The notes under the pieces were generated by a model. That model ran no database searches. It had not been told where the DNA came from and worked only from the letters and a program-made list of their open reading frames with translations. The position numbers and the translations under genes are program-made. From an alpha proteobacterium U9-1i (GTDB lineage Bacteria > Pseudomonadota > Alphaproteobacteria > Caulobacterales > Aquidulcibacteraceae), in the NCBI GenBank assembly GCA_000974665.1, contig BBSY01000003.1, positions 806,001-870,000 of the forward strand: 64,000 nucleotides of DNA, read 5' to 3'. The stretch's first letter is position 1, and each line of letters starts with the position of its first letter. This document shows positions 36,853-45,121 of this stretch, one piece after another.

Positions 36853-38388
36853 GTGGCGAATGGATCAAAGCTTGCGGCGCTCCTTGCTGCTTTGACACTC
36901 AACGCCTGCGTCAGCGCCCCTGAAGCGGGCGACGCTCAAACCGCCGCGTGGTGGGCCACCACGGAAGCGCTCTCAAATGACGCGATGGAAGGCCGCGACA
37001 CCGGATCACCCGGCTACGACCGCGCCGCCGCCTACGTTGCCGCACGCCTTGAACGAGCCGGGCTGCGGCCGGCTGGCGACAACGGCACATTCTTCCAGAA
37101 CATCGAATTCACCGACATCGAGTTCACCAGCGAAGGCACGAGCTTCAACGTCGCCTACGCCAATCGCGCCGCGCGTTCGCTGCGTTTCCTGCACGAGATT
37201 TCGGTCGCCGCCGCCTGGGGCCTGCCCGCAACGCTCGATGCGCCTCTGGTCTATCGCGGCTATTGCGCGCCCTCGGATATGACCAACGTGCGCGGCGCAA
37301 TCGTGGTGTGCTTCGGCGCGCGCCGCAGCGGGCAAACCACCGGCGCTGCCCGCCTCGCGGCGGCAACGGAGGCGGGCGCCGTGGCGATCGTCAACGTCGA
37401 TGACATGGGCTTCACGCCGGAGCCGCCGCGTTGGCCGGTTGCATATGCGCGCAACGTCACATTGGCGACGATCTCCGCGCGCCCGCGCAACATCCCATCG
37501 CTGCGCCTCAACGTCGATGCGTTCATCGAGATCGCAGATGCGAGCGGCCAGAACGGCGTCGCGATCCTCGCCCATGGCGCGCGCGGCGAGCCGATGTCGT
37601 CGTTTGACATTCCCGCGCGCCTGCAAGCCCGCTTCGCCACACGCGAACGCAGCTATTCTTCAGCCAACGTGCTCGCGGTATTGCCCGGCACGGATCCCGC
37701 GCTCGCAAACGAACCGGTGCTGCTGATCGCCCACCTCGACGGCTACGGCTACGGCACGCCCGTCAACGGCGACGATCTCTATAACGGCGCGCTCGATGAC
37801 GCCGCCTACGTCGCCACGCTCATCACCTTCGCCGACGAACGCGCCGGCCGCGGCTTCCGCCGTCCGGTGATTTTCGCCGCCGTCACCGGCGAGGAGAAAG
37901 GCCTCTGGGGCTCACGCTGGCTCGCCGCGCATCCAACGCCCAACGCGCCGACGCCGATCGCCGTGCTCAATCTCGATCAATTGCGCCCGCTCTACCCGCT
38001 GACGATCCTCACCACACTGGCGCTAGAGGATTCAACGCTCGGCCAAACCGTGCGCGATGTCGCCGAACCGATGGGCATCCAAGTGCGCACCGATCTTGAA
38101 CCTGAACGCGGCCTGCTACGCCGCAGCGATCATTGGCCGTTCATGGAACGTGGCGTTCCAGCCGTGAGCTTCCTGTTCGGCTTCGACGCGACCGACACAG
38201 TCGCCGCCGCCGCGTATCGTGACTGGTACGAGAACCGCTACCACGCGCCGCAGGATGACGTGACGACGCCAATCGTCATGCAGGCGCAGGCCGATTTCCA
38301 CCGCTTCTATTTCGCGTTGGCTGAGCGGGTCGCCAACGCTGACACGAAGCCGGAATGGCTGCCGAACAGCCCGAATCGGCCGCGCTAA
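36853..38388 (+). CDS. M28 family metallopeptidase lipoprotein with PA domain
   Basis: Lipoprotein of 511 residues with lipobox LNAC at about 16-19. A protease-associated insert (about 120-220, with GAIVVCFGARRSGQ) precedes the M28 zinc domain. Candidate ligands are visible in order: AHLDGYG, NGALDDAAY, TGEEKGL, LNLDQLR and YHAPQDD. The domain order fits the PA-domain aminopeptidase/Q-type family, which cleaves N-terminal residues from periplasmic peptides. The start is GTG with GGAG 9 bases upstream. It follows the DsbA-like gene by 27 bases. Confidence 0.87.
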   Translation: MANGSKLAALLAALTLNACVSAPEAGDAQTAAWWATTEALSNDAMEGRDTGSPGYDRAAAYVAARLERAGLRPAGDNGTFFQNIEFTDIEFTSEGTSFNVAYANRAARSLRFLHEISVAAAWGLPATLDAPLVYRGYCAPSDMTNVRGAIVVCFGARRSGQTTGAARLAAATEAGAVAIVNVDDMGFTPEPPRWPVAYARNVTLATISARPRNIPSLRLNVDAFIEIADASGQNGVAILAHGARGEPMSSFDIPARLQARFATRERSYSSANVLAVLPGTDPALANEPVLLIAHLDGYGYGTPVNGDDLYNGALDDAAYVATLITFADERAGRGFRRPVIFAAVTGEEKGLWGSRWLAAHPTPNAPTPIAVLNLDQLRPLYPLTILTTLALEDSTLGQTVRDVAEPMGIQVRTDLEPERGLLRRSDHWPFMERGVPAVSFLFGFDATDTVAAAAYRDWYENRYHAPQDDVTTPIVMQAQADFHRFYFALAERVANADTKPEWLPNSPNRPR

Positions 38389-38864
38389 GCGACGCCGTTG
38401 CAGACGGCAGGCGCACGCTCAACGCTCATGCCTTCGCGATGCAAGCCAACAAATTCCTGCGCGCCGAGATCGAAATAGAGCGTGACAACGGAACAACCGC
38501 CGTCGGAAACCAACGGCAACTTCTCGGCGTCGCCTCGATAGACGTTCGCCATGCCCTCTACCGGCGTCATGTTCCCGCGGCTGATGTCGCCAAACGCGCG
38601 CCGCAGCAGCAGCACGCCATGCACCCCCTCGCGTTCGCCTAGGCGCACGCCCGAATAATAACGATCATACTCCGCCAAGCCTTCTGCCCCAGCCGGCATG
38701 ACGATGCGTGCTTCCAGAGCCCCGATCGCTGCATCGGTGATGTCCACGGGCGCCAGCGCCTCCGGCGACGGCGGCACGGGCAACGATGGCTCCGGTGGCC
38801 TGCCTGTAGTGCACGATGCAAGAATGCACAGCATGGCGGCGGCGCGTAGAACGGCGACAATCAA
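38385..38864 (-). CDS. small putative lipoprotein, thi operon tail
   Basis: Protein of 159 residues with a lipobox-like LASC (CILASCTTG) after a hydrophobic N-terminus. The mature part has [22 protein letters not shown] and a C-terminal pair of cysteines, and I do not recognise a family. The start would be a TTG at 38864 that overlaps the thiG stop; an ATG at 38834 leaves too short a signal. It is convergent with the M28 gene (4-base overlap). It is probably transcribed with thiG but is not an obvious thiamine enzyme. Confidence 0.6.
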   Translation of the reverse strand: MIVAVLRAAAMLCILASCTTGRPPEPSLPVPPSPEALAPVDITDAAIGALEARIVMPAGAEGLAEYDRYYSGVRLGEREGVHGVLLLRRAFGDISRGNMTPVEGMANVYRGDAEKLPLVSDGGCSVVTLYFDLGAQEFVGLHREGMSVERAPAVCNGVA

Positions 38865-39631
38865 ATCAGCCCGCCCAGCGGACTGCTCGGATCGGCGTAC
38901 TTTTTCTTGCCCATCCGTCCCGCGAGATACGCCTCGCGCCCGGCGATCACGGCGTGCTTCATCGCCTTCGCCATGCGGATCGGGTCTTTCGCTTCGGCGA
39001 TCGCCGTGTTCATCAGCACGCCATCAACACCAAGCTCCATCGCCACCGTCGCATCGCTCGCCGTGCCCACGCCGGCATCAACGATCACCGGCACGCGCGC
39101 CTGCTCGACGATCAGCCGGATGTTCACCGGGTTCTGCACGCCAAGCCCCGAGCCGATCAGCGAACCCAACGGCATGATCGCCACGCAGCCCACGTCCTCA
39201 AGCTTGCGCGCATACACTGGATCGTCGCTGCAATAGACCATCACCTGGAAACCCTCGGCGACGAGCACCTTCGCGGCGGCGAGCGTTTCTTCCATGTCCG
39301 GATAAAGCGTCTTCTGGTCAGCGAGCACTTCGAGCTTCACGAGCCGCCAATCGCCCGCCTCACGCGCGAGCCGCAGCGTACGCAGCGCTTCATCCGCCGT
39401 GTAGCAACCCGCCGTGTTCGGCAGGAATACCACCTTCTTCGGATCGATATGATCGGTGAGCCGCTCTTTGGTCGGATCGGAGAGATTCACCCGCCGCACG
39501 GCGACCGTGACAATCTCCGCGCCGCTCGCCTCAAGCGCAGCCGCGTTCTCGGCGTAAGATTTGTACTTGCCGGTGCCGATGATGAGGCGTGAGCCGTAGC
39601 TCTTGCCGGCGATAGTGAGTGTGTCAGTCAT
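38861..39631 (-). CDS. thiG: thiazole synthase
   Basis: Forms the thiazole phosphate moiety of thiamine from deoxyxylulose phosphate, ThiS-thiocarboxylate and an imino acid. The 256-residue TIM barrel has the Schiff-base Lys99 in [10 protein letters not shown], the GTGKYKSY opening, and the phosphate-binding [16 protein letters not shown] at 39631. The upstream neighbour in the same direction is thiS, but a DUF433 gene and a palindromic element lie between them. Confidence 0.95.
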   Translation of the reverse strand: MTDTLTIAGKSYGSRLIIGTGKYKSYAENAAALEASGAEIVTVAVRRVNLSDPTKERLTDHIDPKKVVFLPNTAGCYTADEALRTLRLAREAGDWRLVKLEVLADQKTLYPDMEETLAAAKVLVAEGFQVMVYCSDDPVYARKLEDVGCVAIMPLGSLIGSGLGVQNPVNIRLIVEQARVPVIVDAGVGTASDATVAMELGVDGVLMNTAIAEAKDPIRMAKAMKHAVIAGREAYLAGRMGKKKYADPSSPLGGLI

Positions 39632-39654
39632 GCTCTGCGCTCAGAAGGTTTAGA

Positions 39655-39815
39655 TAGCCTCCCCTCGATGGGGAGGCGCCGCGAAGCGGCGGAGGGGCGA
39701 GCCCTCGATGTTGAAACAGATGCCTCATGAGGCTCGCTCGTAACCGTCAGCGGGCGCACCTCCTCAGTCATCGCGCTTCGCGCGCTGACAGCTCCTCCAT
39801 CGAGGAGGAGCAGGG
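39655..39815. repeat. palindromic element copy A (between DUF433 and thiG)
   Basis: About 155 bp with hairpins at both ends: CCTCCCC-TCGAT-GGGGAGG at 39658-39676 and CTCCTCC-ATCGA-GGAGGAG near 39792-39810. Inner hairpins are GCCGC-GAA-GCGGC (39678-39690) and GTCATCGCGC-TTC-GCGCGCTGAC. It shares the module CTGTCA...GCGAAGC...TGACTGAGG with copies B and C. The frame that reads through it is not a real gene. Confidence 0.85.
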
Positions 39816-39839
39816 CACGCGCCCACGCAACAGCGGAGC

Positions 39840-40052
39840 TCATGGTCTGCAGTGATGATCAAGCACCGCATCCACCTGCGCGCGCGCCACACCAGGAAAC
39901 CAATCCAGAAATTCGTCCACCGTCGCGCCGCCTTCGAGGTTTTGAAACAACGCCTTCACGGGCACGCGGGTATCCTTAAAGAGCCACGCGCCACTCACCT
40001 TTCCGGGCACGCGCTCCACCGCGGGACAATCTGACCAATCAAACGCGCTCAT
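39840..40052 (-). CDS. DUF433 domain protein (orphan antitoxin-like)
   Basis: Protein of 70 residues; DWSDCPAVERVPGKVSGAWLF and TRVPVKALFQNLEGGATVDEFLDWFPGV match DUF433, a small helical domain (VapB-like) often paired with a DUF5615 PIN-like toxin. No toxin gene follows: the ORF that would begin in ATGA overlap at 39843 runs within about ten codons into palindromic element A. The gene sits between thiS (12-base gap) and thiG. It may be an orphan antitoxin or a domesticated regulator. Confidence 0.8.
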   Translation of the reverse strand: MSAFDWSDCPAVERVPGKVSGAWLFKDTRVPVKALFQNLEGGATVDEFLDWFPGVARAQVDAVLDHHCRP

Positions 40053-40064
40053 GGGCTCAATCCT

Positions 40065-40265
40065 CTACCCGCCTCCCACAAATTGCACGATCTCTAGCCG
40101 GTCGCCCTCGGCCAGGCGCGTCTCGCCCCAGAGCGATCTCGGGGCGATTTCGAGGTTGCGCTCTACCGCCACGCGCTTGCCCTCGATCCCCAGCGAGGCG
40201 AGCAAATCGACAAGCGTCGCCCCATGGGGCACATCCCGCACTTCGCCATTGACGGTCAGTCGCAT
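40065..40265 (-). CDS. thiS: thiamine biosynthesis sulfur carrier protein
   Basis: Ubiquitin-like sulfur carrier of 66 residues with the required C-terminal di-glycine (FVGGG). It is thiocarboxylated and delivers sulfur to ThiG. The start MRLTVNGEVRDVP at 40265 gives the normal length; the longer frame to 40427 overlaps aroQ and is rejected. The gene is divergent from aroQ with an 80-bp gap. I see no TPP riboswitch in that gap. Confidence 0.92.
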   Translation of the reverse strand: MRLTVNGEVRDVPHGATLVDLLASLGIEGKRVAVERNLEIAPRSLWGETRLAEGDRLEIVQFVGGG

Positions 40266-40345
40266 CGGCCTTCCTATCCGTCCCGACTTAAGCGCCGGGC
40301 GGGCGGGGTGCAACAATCCCGGCCGTTCGCCAGCACGCGAGCGAC

Positions 40346-40792
40346 ATGCCCAAGCCGATTTACGTCCTGAACGGCCCCAATCTGAACCTATTGGGGACCC
40401 GGGAGCCCGAAATTTACGGTCACTCAACCCTGGCCGACATAGAGGCGCTATGCGTGGCCGAAGCGGCCAAGCACGGGCTGGGCGTTGTGTTCAGGCAATC
40501 AAATGTTGAAGGGCAATTGGTTGACTGGCTGCACGAGGCCAAGGACAAAGCCGCCGCAATCGTCCTCAACGCCGGCGCCTACTCCCACACATCAGTGGCG
40601 CTGCATGACGCCATCAAGGCCATCGCAATTCCAGTGATCGAGACCCATCTTTCCAATCCCGCCGCACGCGAGCCGTTTCGACACGTCTCGACCATTGCCG
40701 GCGCCGTGAAAGGCGTGATCGCGGGCTTCGGCGCCCAATCCTACGTGCTAGCCGTCGCAGCAGCCGCGACGCTCGGCGCCAAGAGCGAATAA
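40346..40792 (+). CDS. aroQ: type II 3-dehydroquinate dehydratase
   Basis: Third step of the shikimate pathway. The 148 residues show the family hallmarks [17 protein letters not shown] (flexible lid and catalytic Tyr), [16 protein letters not shown], and the His-containing [15 protein letters not shown]. Normal length. It is followed by accB after a short gap; the aroQ-accB-accC order is common in alphaproteobacteria. Confidence 0.96.
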   Translation: MPKPIYVLNGPNLNLLGTREPEIYGHSTLADIEALCVAEAAKHGLGVVFRQSNVEGQLVDWLHEAKDKAAAIVLNAGAYSHTSVALHDAIKAIAIPVIETHLSNPAAREPFRHVSTIAGAVKGVIAGFGAQSYVLAVAAAATLGAKSE

Positions 40793-40827
40793 GAAAGCCA
40801 AGACGAGTGAGCAGGAAACCCGTTCCT

Positions 40828-41319
40828 ATGAGCGAAAAGAAACCGACCAACGGCGTCGACCCGGCATTGGTGCGCGAACTCGCCGCCATCCTGAGCGACA
40901 CCGGCTTGTCCGAGATCGAGGTCGAGCACGGCGAACTCCGCTTGCGCCTCGCGCGCACGATCACCGCCGCGCCAGTGATGCACCACGTAACCGCCGCGCC
41001 CGTCGCGCACGCGCCACCATCTGCTGCCGCGCCGCCACCCGCCGCCGCGCCGCCGGCTGACGCTGGCAAAGCCGCCGCCGCGCACCCAGGCATGGTGCCC
41101 TCGCCCATGGTCGGCACCGCCTATCTTTCCCCCGAACCGGGCGCGCCGGTGTTCGTGAAAATTGGCGACACCGTCACCGAAGGCCAGACCGTTCTCGTCG
41201 TCGAAGCGATGAAGACGTTCAACCCGATCCCCGCGCCGCGCGCCGGCAAGGTCACCGCCATTCTCGTCACCGATGCGCAACCGGTCGAGTTCGGCGAACC
41301 TTTGTTGATCATCGAATGA
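40828..41319 (+). CDS. accB: acetyl-CoA carboxylase biotin carboxyl carrier protein
   Basis: Carries biotin in the first step of fatty-acid synthesis. The 163-residue protein has an N-terminal helical part, an Ala/Pro-rich linker (about 47-88), and the biotinyl domain with Lys129 in VEAMKTFN. AGGAAA precedes the ATG at 40828 by 11 bases; an in-frame GTG at 40807 would add seven residues and cannot be excluded. Its partner accC follows, but a palindromic element separates them. Confidence 0.93.
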   Translation: MSEKKPTNGVDPALVRELAAILSDTGLSEIEVEHGELRLRLARTITAAPVMHHVTAAPVAHAPPSAAAPPPAAAPPADAGKAAAAHPGMVPSPMVGTAYLSPEPGAPVFVKIGDTVTEGQTVLVVEAMKTFNPIPAPRAGKVTAILVTDAQPVEFGEPLLIIE

Positions 41320-41340
41320 GAAAGGCAGTTGATTCCTTTG

Positions 41341-41476
41341 CTCCCCCGCTTGCGGGGGAGCTGTCAGCGAAGCTGACTGAGGGGGCGAGCCAGGTGCAAG
41401 CGTACGACGTTCCGCGCGCGCCTGCCCCCTCCGTCTCGCACTTCGCGCGAGCCACCTCCCCCGCAAGCGGGGGAGG
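41341..41476. repeat. palindromic element copy B (between accB and accC)
   Basis: 136 bp filling most of the accB-accC gap. End hairpins are CTCCCCCGC-TT-GCGGGGGAG (41341-41360) and CCTCCCCCGC-AA-GCGGGGGAGG (41455-41476), which are inverted copies of one another. The inner part has CTGTCAGCGAAGCTGACTGAGGG. It lies inside a presumed operon and could modulate accC expression. Confidence 0.88.
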
Positions 41477-41487
41477 AAAGCGATATC

Positions 41488-42834
41488 ATGTTTGACAAAG
41501 TCCTCATCGCGAACCGAGGCGAGATTGCGCTGCGCATTCACCGCGCCTGCAAGGAAATGGGCATCGCTACGGTCGCCGTGCACTCCACAGCAGACGCAGA
41601 CGCGATGCACGTGCGCCTCGCCGACGAGAGCGTGTGCATCGGCCCACCACCAGCCGCGAAAAGCTATCTCCACATCCCCAGCATCATCGCCGCCGCAGAA
41701 ATCACCGGCGCCCAGGCGATCCATCCGGGCTATGGCTTTCTCTCTGAGAACGCCAAGTTCGCCGAGATCGTCACCAAGCATGGCATGACGTTCATAGGCC
41801 CGACTGCCGAACACATCCGTCTGATGGGTGACAAGATCGCCGCCAAGCAAGCCGCCATCGATACCGGCATGCCGGTTGTTCCCGGCTCGGACGGCGGTGT
41901 CGGCAGCGAAGAAGAGGCCAAGAAGGTCGCCAAGAAAATCGGCTATCCGGTGTTGATCAAAGCCGCGGCGGGCGGCGGCGGGCGCGGTATGAAAGTCGCG
42001 CGCAGCGCCGATGAAATCGGCGAAGCCTTCTCCACCGCCCGCGCCGAAGCCCGCGCCGCCTTTGGCGACGACGCCGTCTACATCGAGAAATATCTCCAGA
42101 AGCCGCGCCACATCGAGATCCAAGTCGTCGCTGACAGCCACGGCAATGTCATCCATCTGGGCGAGCGTGATTGCTCCCTGCAACGCCGCCACCAGAAGGT
42201 GCTCGAAGAAGCGCCGTCACCCGCGCTCAACGAGGACGAACGCGCCGAGATCGGCCAGGTCACCGCCGACGCGATCCGCAAGCTTGGCTATCTCGGAGTG
42301 GGCACGGTTGAGTATCTGTACGAAGACGGGAAATTCTATTTCATCGAAATGAACACGCGCCTGCAGGTCGAGCATCCGGTCACCGAGATGATCACCGGCA
42401 TCGATCTCGTGCGCGAGCAAATCCGCATCGCTGACGGCGCGCCGCTTTCGGTGAAGCAGAAGGACGTGAAGTTCAACGGCCACGCCATCGAGTGCCGCGT
42501 GAACGCCGAGAACCCGAAAACCTTCCGCCCGTCGCCCGGCAAAATCACCGGCTATCACCCGCCCGGCGGCCTCGGCGTGCGCTTGGACAGCGCCATCTAT
42601 GCCGGCTACGCGATCCCGCCGAACTACGATTCACTGATCGGCAAGTTGATCGTCCATGGCCGTGACCGCGCTGAGTGCTTGATGCGCCTCCGCCGTGCGC
42701 TCGATGAAATGGTGATCACCGGCGTCGAAACCACCATTCCGCTGTTCCGCGCGCTGATGACAGAATCCGATATCATCAACGGCGACTATTCGATCCATTG
42801 GCTCGAAAAGCATCTGGCCGCGAACGAGGCTTGA
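41488..42834 (+). CDS. accC: acetyl-CoA carboxylase biotin carboxylase
   Basis: ATP-grasp enzyme of 448 residues that carboxylates the biotin on Acc[21 protein letters not shown] is the diagnostic start. The ATP loop [14 protein letters not shown], catalytic [16 protein letters not shown] and [12 protein letters not shown] are all intact. Normal length. The SD (GGGGGAGGAAAG) is contributed by the end of palindromic element B, so the element supplies the ribosome binding site. Confidence 0.97.
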   Translation: MFDKVLIANRGEIALRIHRACKEMGIATVAVHSTADADAMHVRLADESVCIGPPPAAKSYLHIPSIIAAAEITGAQAIHPGYGFLSENAKFAEIVTKHGMTFIGPTAEHIRLMGDKIAAKQAAIDTGMPVVPGSDGGVGSEEEAKKVAKKIGYPVLIKAAAGGGGRGMKVARSADEIGEAFSTARAEARAAFGDDAVYIEKYLQKPRHIEIQVVADSHGNVIHLGERDCSLQRRHQKVLEEAPSPALNEDERAEIGQVTADAIRKLGYLGVGTVEYLYEDGKFYFIEMNTRLQVEHPVTEMITGIDLVREQIRIADGAPLSVKQKDVKFNGHAIECRVNAENPKTFRPSPGKITGYHPPGGLGVRLDSAIYAGYAIPPNYDSLIGKLIVHGRDRAECLMRLRRALDEMVITGVETTIPLFRALMTESDIINGDYSIHWLEKHLAANEA

Positions 42835-42846
42835 AGGATGGCTACG

Positions 42847-43284
42847 ATGCGGACTGCGTTTGCCGTTCTCGCTCTCATCACCGCCGCCTGCACGCCTCCG
42901 GCTGAGGCGCCGAGCATCAACGCGGAGATCGCCGAGAACGAGGACGCGGCGATACTCTCCGCTCTAACGCCCGTCCTCACCGCCGAGATCGGCGCGCCGC
43001 TGCGCTTGGAAATCACGCAACTGAACGTACAAGACGAGTGGGCCTGGATCGCGGTGCAGCCGCTGCAGCCGGACGGTGCGGCGATTGTGTGGAGCACGAC
43101 CGCACTCGCCGACCGCTATGAGAACGGGGCGATGGACGAAAGCGGCGCCGCCTATGCGTTGCTCAAGCTGGAGAACGGCGCATGGCGCATCGTCACGCAC
43201 GTGATCGCACCAACTGACGTAGCATGGCTCTCATGGCCAGCCGATTACGGCGCACCGGCCTCGCTGATGGGCGTAGGCGAATAG
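42847..43284 (+). CDS. small putative lipoprotein
   Basis: Protein of about 145 residues with lipobox TAAC (ALITAACTPP). The mature part, with LRLEITQLNVQDEWAWIAVQPLQPDG and GAAYALLKLENGAWRIVTHV, looks like a small beta-rich NTF2-like or stress lipoprotein, but I cannot name a family. ATG at 42847 has AAGGA at good spacing; the ATG at 42838 is an alternative. It starts just after accC and may be co-transcribed. It is convergent with DUF2277. Confidence 0.7.
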   Translation: MRTAFAVLALITAACTPPAEAPSINAEIAENEDAAILSALTPVLTAEIGAPLRLEITQLNVQDEWAWIAVQPLQPDGAAIVWSTTALADRYENGAMDESGAAYALLKLENGAWRIVTHVIAPTDVAWLSWPADYGAPASLMGVGE

Positions 43285-43285
43285 G

Positions 43286-43567
43286 TCACGCGCCCTCTGG
43301 CGTGCCGAACCGCGCCGCGCTCCGCTCCCGCGCCTTCTGCGCCTCGATCTCGCGATCCTTGGGTGGCGCATTTGTTTCCAGGCTGTCGATGAGCTTGCGT
43401 GCGGATTGGAACACCTCCTCGATCGCCAGAGCGAACGCTGCCTCGTTGGCCTTCGACGGAGCGTTAAAACCCGAAAGCTTGCGCACGAACTGAAGTGACG
43501 CCGCACGAATTTCCTCGTCACTCGCCACCGGATCGAAATTGAACAAAGTCTTGATGTTGCGGCACAT
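43286..43567 (-). CDS. DUF2277 family protein
   Basis: Soluble helical protein of 93 residues. MCRNIKTLFNFDPVASDEE at the N-terminus and VRKLSGFNAPSKANEAAF are diagnostic of DUF2277, a conserved family of unknown function. The ATG at 43567 is the family start; the longer frame is rejected. Confidence 0.88.
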   Translation of the reverse strand: MCRNIKTLFNFDPVASDEEIRAASLQFVRKLSGFNAPSKANEAAFALAIEEVFQSARKLIDSLETNAPPKDREIEAQKARERSAARFGTPEGA

Positions 43568-43720
43568 GGGGGCGGGCTCCAGCTTCTGGACTTTATTTAG
43601 CGGCCTCGCCGTCAACCTCCAAGCTTGCGGCCGCTTCAGTTTCTGTACCGCCACGATTCAGTTCCTGAACTAGAGCAGCGCACGCACCGCGGGCATGCAA
43701 GCGACTAGCAAGGAACAAGC

Positions 43721-45121
43721 GTGACCGAAACTTTGGAAGCAGATTACGTAATCGTCGGCGCTGGGGCCGTCGCCCTGGCGTTTGCCGACACCATGCTCTC
43801 GGAGAGCAATGCAAACATGGTCATCGTCGACCGCCGCGCAAAGGCCGGCGGCCACTGGAACGATGCCTATCCGTTCGTTCGCCTGCATTCGCCATCATCG
43901 TACTACGGCGTGAACTCTCGTCCCCTTGGCCAGGATCGCATTGATGAGACCGGCCTCAATCGCGGCCTGGCCGAATTGGCGAGCGGCGAAGAGGCATGCG
44001 CCTACTTCCACGCACTGATGGAAGAACGGTTGCTCCCGAGCAAGCGCGTCACCTTTCTCTCCGCGCATGAATACACCCATGGCCACGCCATATCGCTCGC
44101 AACCGGACGACGCACCAGGCTCGTCGCGCGCAAGAACACCGTGGACGCCACGTTCGCGGAAACCGCCATCCCGGTGCTGTCGCCGCCGCCCTTCGAGGTC
44201 GCGCCCGGCGTTCGCATCGCGCCACCGAACGCATTGCCCAACATCGATATCACGAACGAAGGCGTCGTGGTGATCGGCGCGGGCAAAACGGCCATCGACA
44301 CCGCGCTCTGGCTTCTCGGTCGCGGTGTGAACCCCGACCACATCATCTGGATACGCCCACGAGACGCTTGGCTCTTGAGCCGAGAAAACCTGCAAACCCG
44401 CTTCGAGCACTTCACACGCTCGATCGGCGGCTTCACCGCTGAACTCGAAGCCGCCCGCGACGCTGCCTCGATCGACGATCTGTTCGCGCGCTTGGAAAGT
44501 GCCGGCCAATTGCTGCGTATCGACCCGAACGTCACGCCCACGATGTATCGATGCGCGATCGTCAGCAAACCCGAACTCGAAGCGCTCAGGCGGATCAAGA
44601 ACGTCGTGCGGCTCGGACACATCGAAGCGATCGAACGCGATCGGATCGTGCTGCAGGACGGGACATTCCCAACAAACCCACGCCGCCTACACATTCATTG
44701 CTGTGCCGACGGCCTGGCCAAACGCGCGGCCGAGCCAATCTTCCAGGCGGACCGCATCGTGCTCCAGTACGTGCGGCGCTGTTCGCCAACCTTCAGCGCC
44801 GCAATCGTCGCCCACATTGAAGCCACACTTGGCGAAGGCGCGGACAGGAACGCCTACTGCACGCCCGTGCCACCGCCCCGCGCGCCGCGCGATTGGCTCA
44901 CGATGGCGCTCGCCGACATGCGCAACCGCGCCGCATGGGCGACGCTACCGGGCATGAACGAGTGGCTGCACAATGCTCGCCTCGATGGTTACAGCGCGCT
45001 TATCGCCCGAGCCGTGCGCGAACAAAATCCCCAACACATGGCGCTGCTAGACCGCTACCGCGCAGCCGCGGCGCCCGCGGCGGCGCGCCTCAATGACCTT
45101 TTGCGAGCTAGCCGGCCTTAA
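43721..45121 (+). CDS. FAD/NAD(P)-dependent oxidoreductase, monooxygenase-like
   Basis: Flavoprotein of 466 residues with two Rossmann folds. The first opens with YVIVGAGAVALAFA near residue 9, where the third glycine of GxGxxG is Ala18. The second, VVVIGAGKTAIDTA near 182, also has Ala at the third position. GGHWNDAYPFVRLHSPSSYY resembles the FMO/Baeyer-Villiger type substrate segment. GTG start with AAGGAA before it. The reaction is unknown. It is convergent, with a 14-base overlap, with the CDGSH fusion gene. Confidence 0.75.
   Translation: MTETLEADYVIVGAGAVALAFADTMLSESNANMVIVDRRAKAGGHWNDAYPFVRLHSPSSYYGVNSRPLGQDRIDETGLNRGLAELASGEEACAYFHALMEERLLPSKRVTFLSAHEYTHGHAISLATGRRTRLVARKNTVDATFAETAIPVLSPPPFEVAPGVRIAPPNALPNIDITNEGVVVIGAGKTAIDTALWLLGRGVNPDHIIWIRPRDAWLLSRENLQTRFEHFTRSIGGFTAELEAARDAASIDDLFARLESAGQLLRIDPNVTPTMYRCAIVSKPELEALRRIKNVVRLGHIEAIERDRIVLQDGTFPTNPRRLHIHCCADGLAKRAAEPIFQADRIVLQYVRRCSPTFSAAIVAHIEATLGEGADRNAYCTPVPPPRAPRDWLTMALADMRNRAAWATLPGMNEWLHNARLDGYSALIARAVREQNPQHMALLDRYRAAAAPAAARLNDLLRASRP

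Noticed and set aside
39655-39815. CRISPR-like array from repeated hairpins
   Set aside because: No regularly spaced direct repeats or spacers; the hairpins are palindromic units and no cas genes exist.
39628-39843. 71-codon frame after DUF433 as a toxin gene
   Set aside because: Almost all of it is the palindromic element; no DUF5615 features.
40266-40345. TPP riboswitch upstream of thiS
   Set aside because: Only 80 bp, and the conserved CUGAGA and ACCUGAUC-type elements are not seen.
40741-42192. 483-codon minus-strand frame opposite aroQ-accB-accC
   Set aside because: Crosses three genes and a repeat; composition of a shadow frame.
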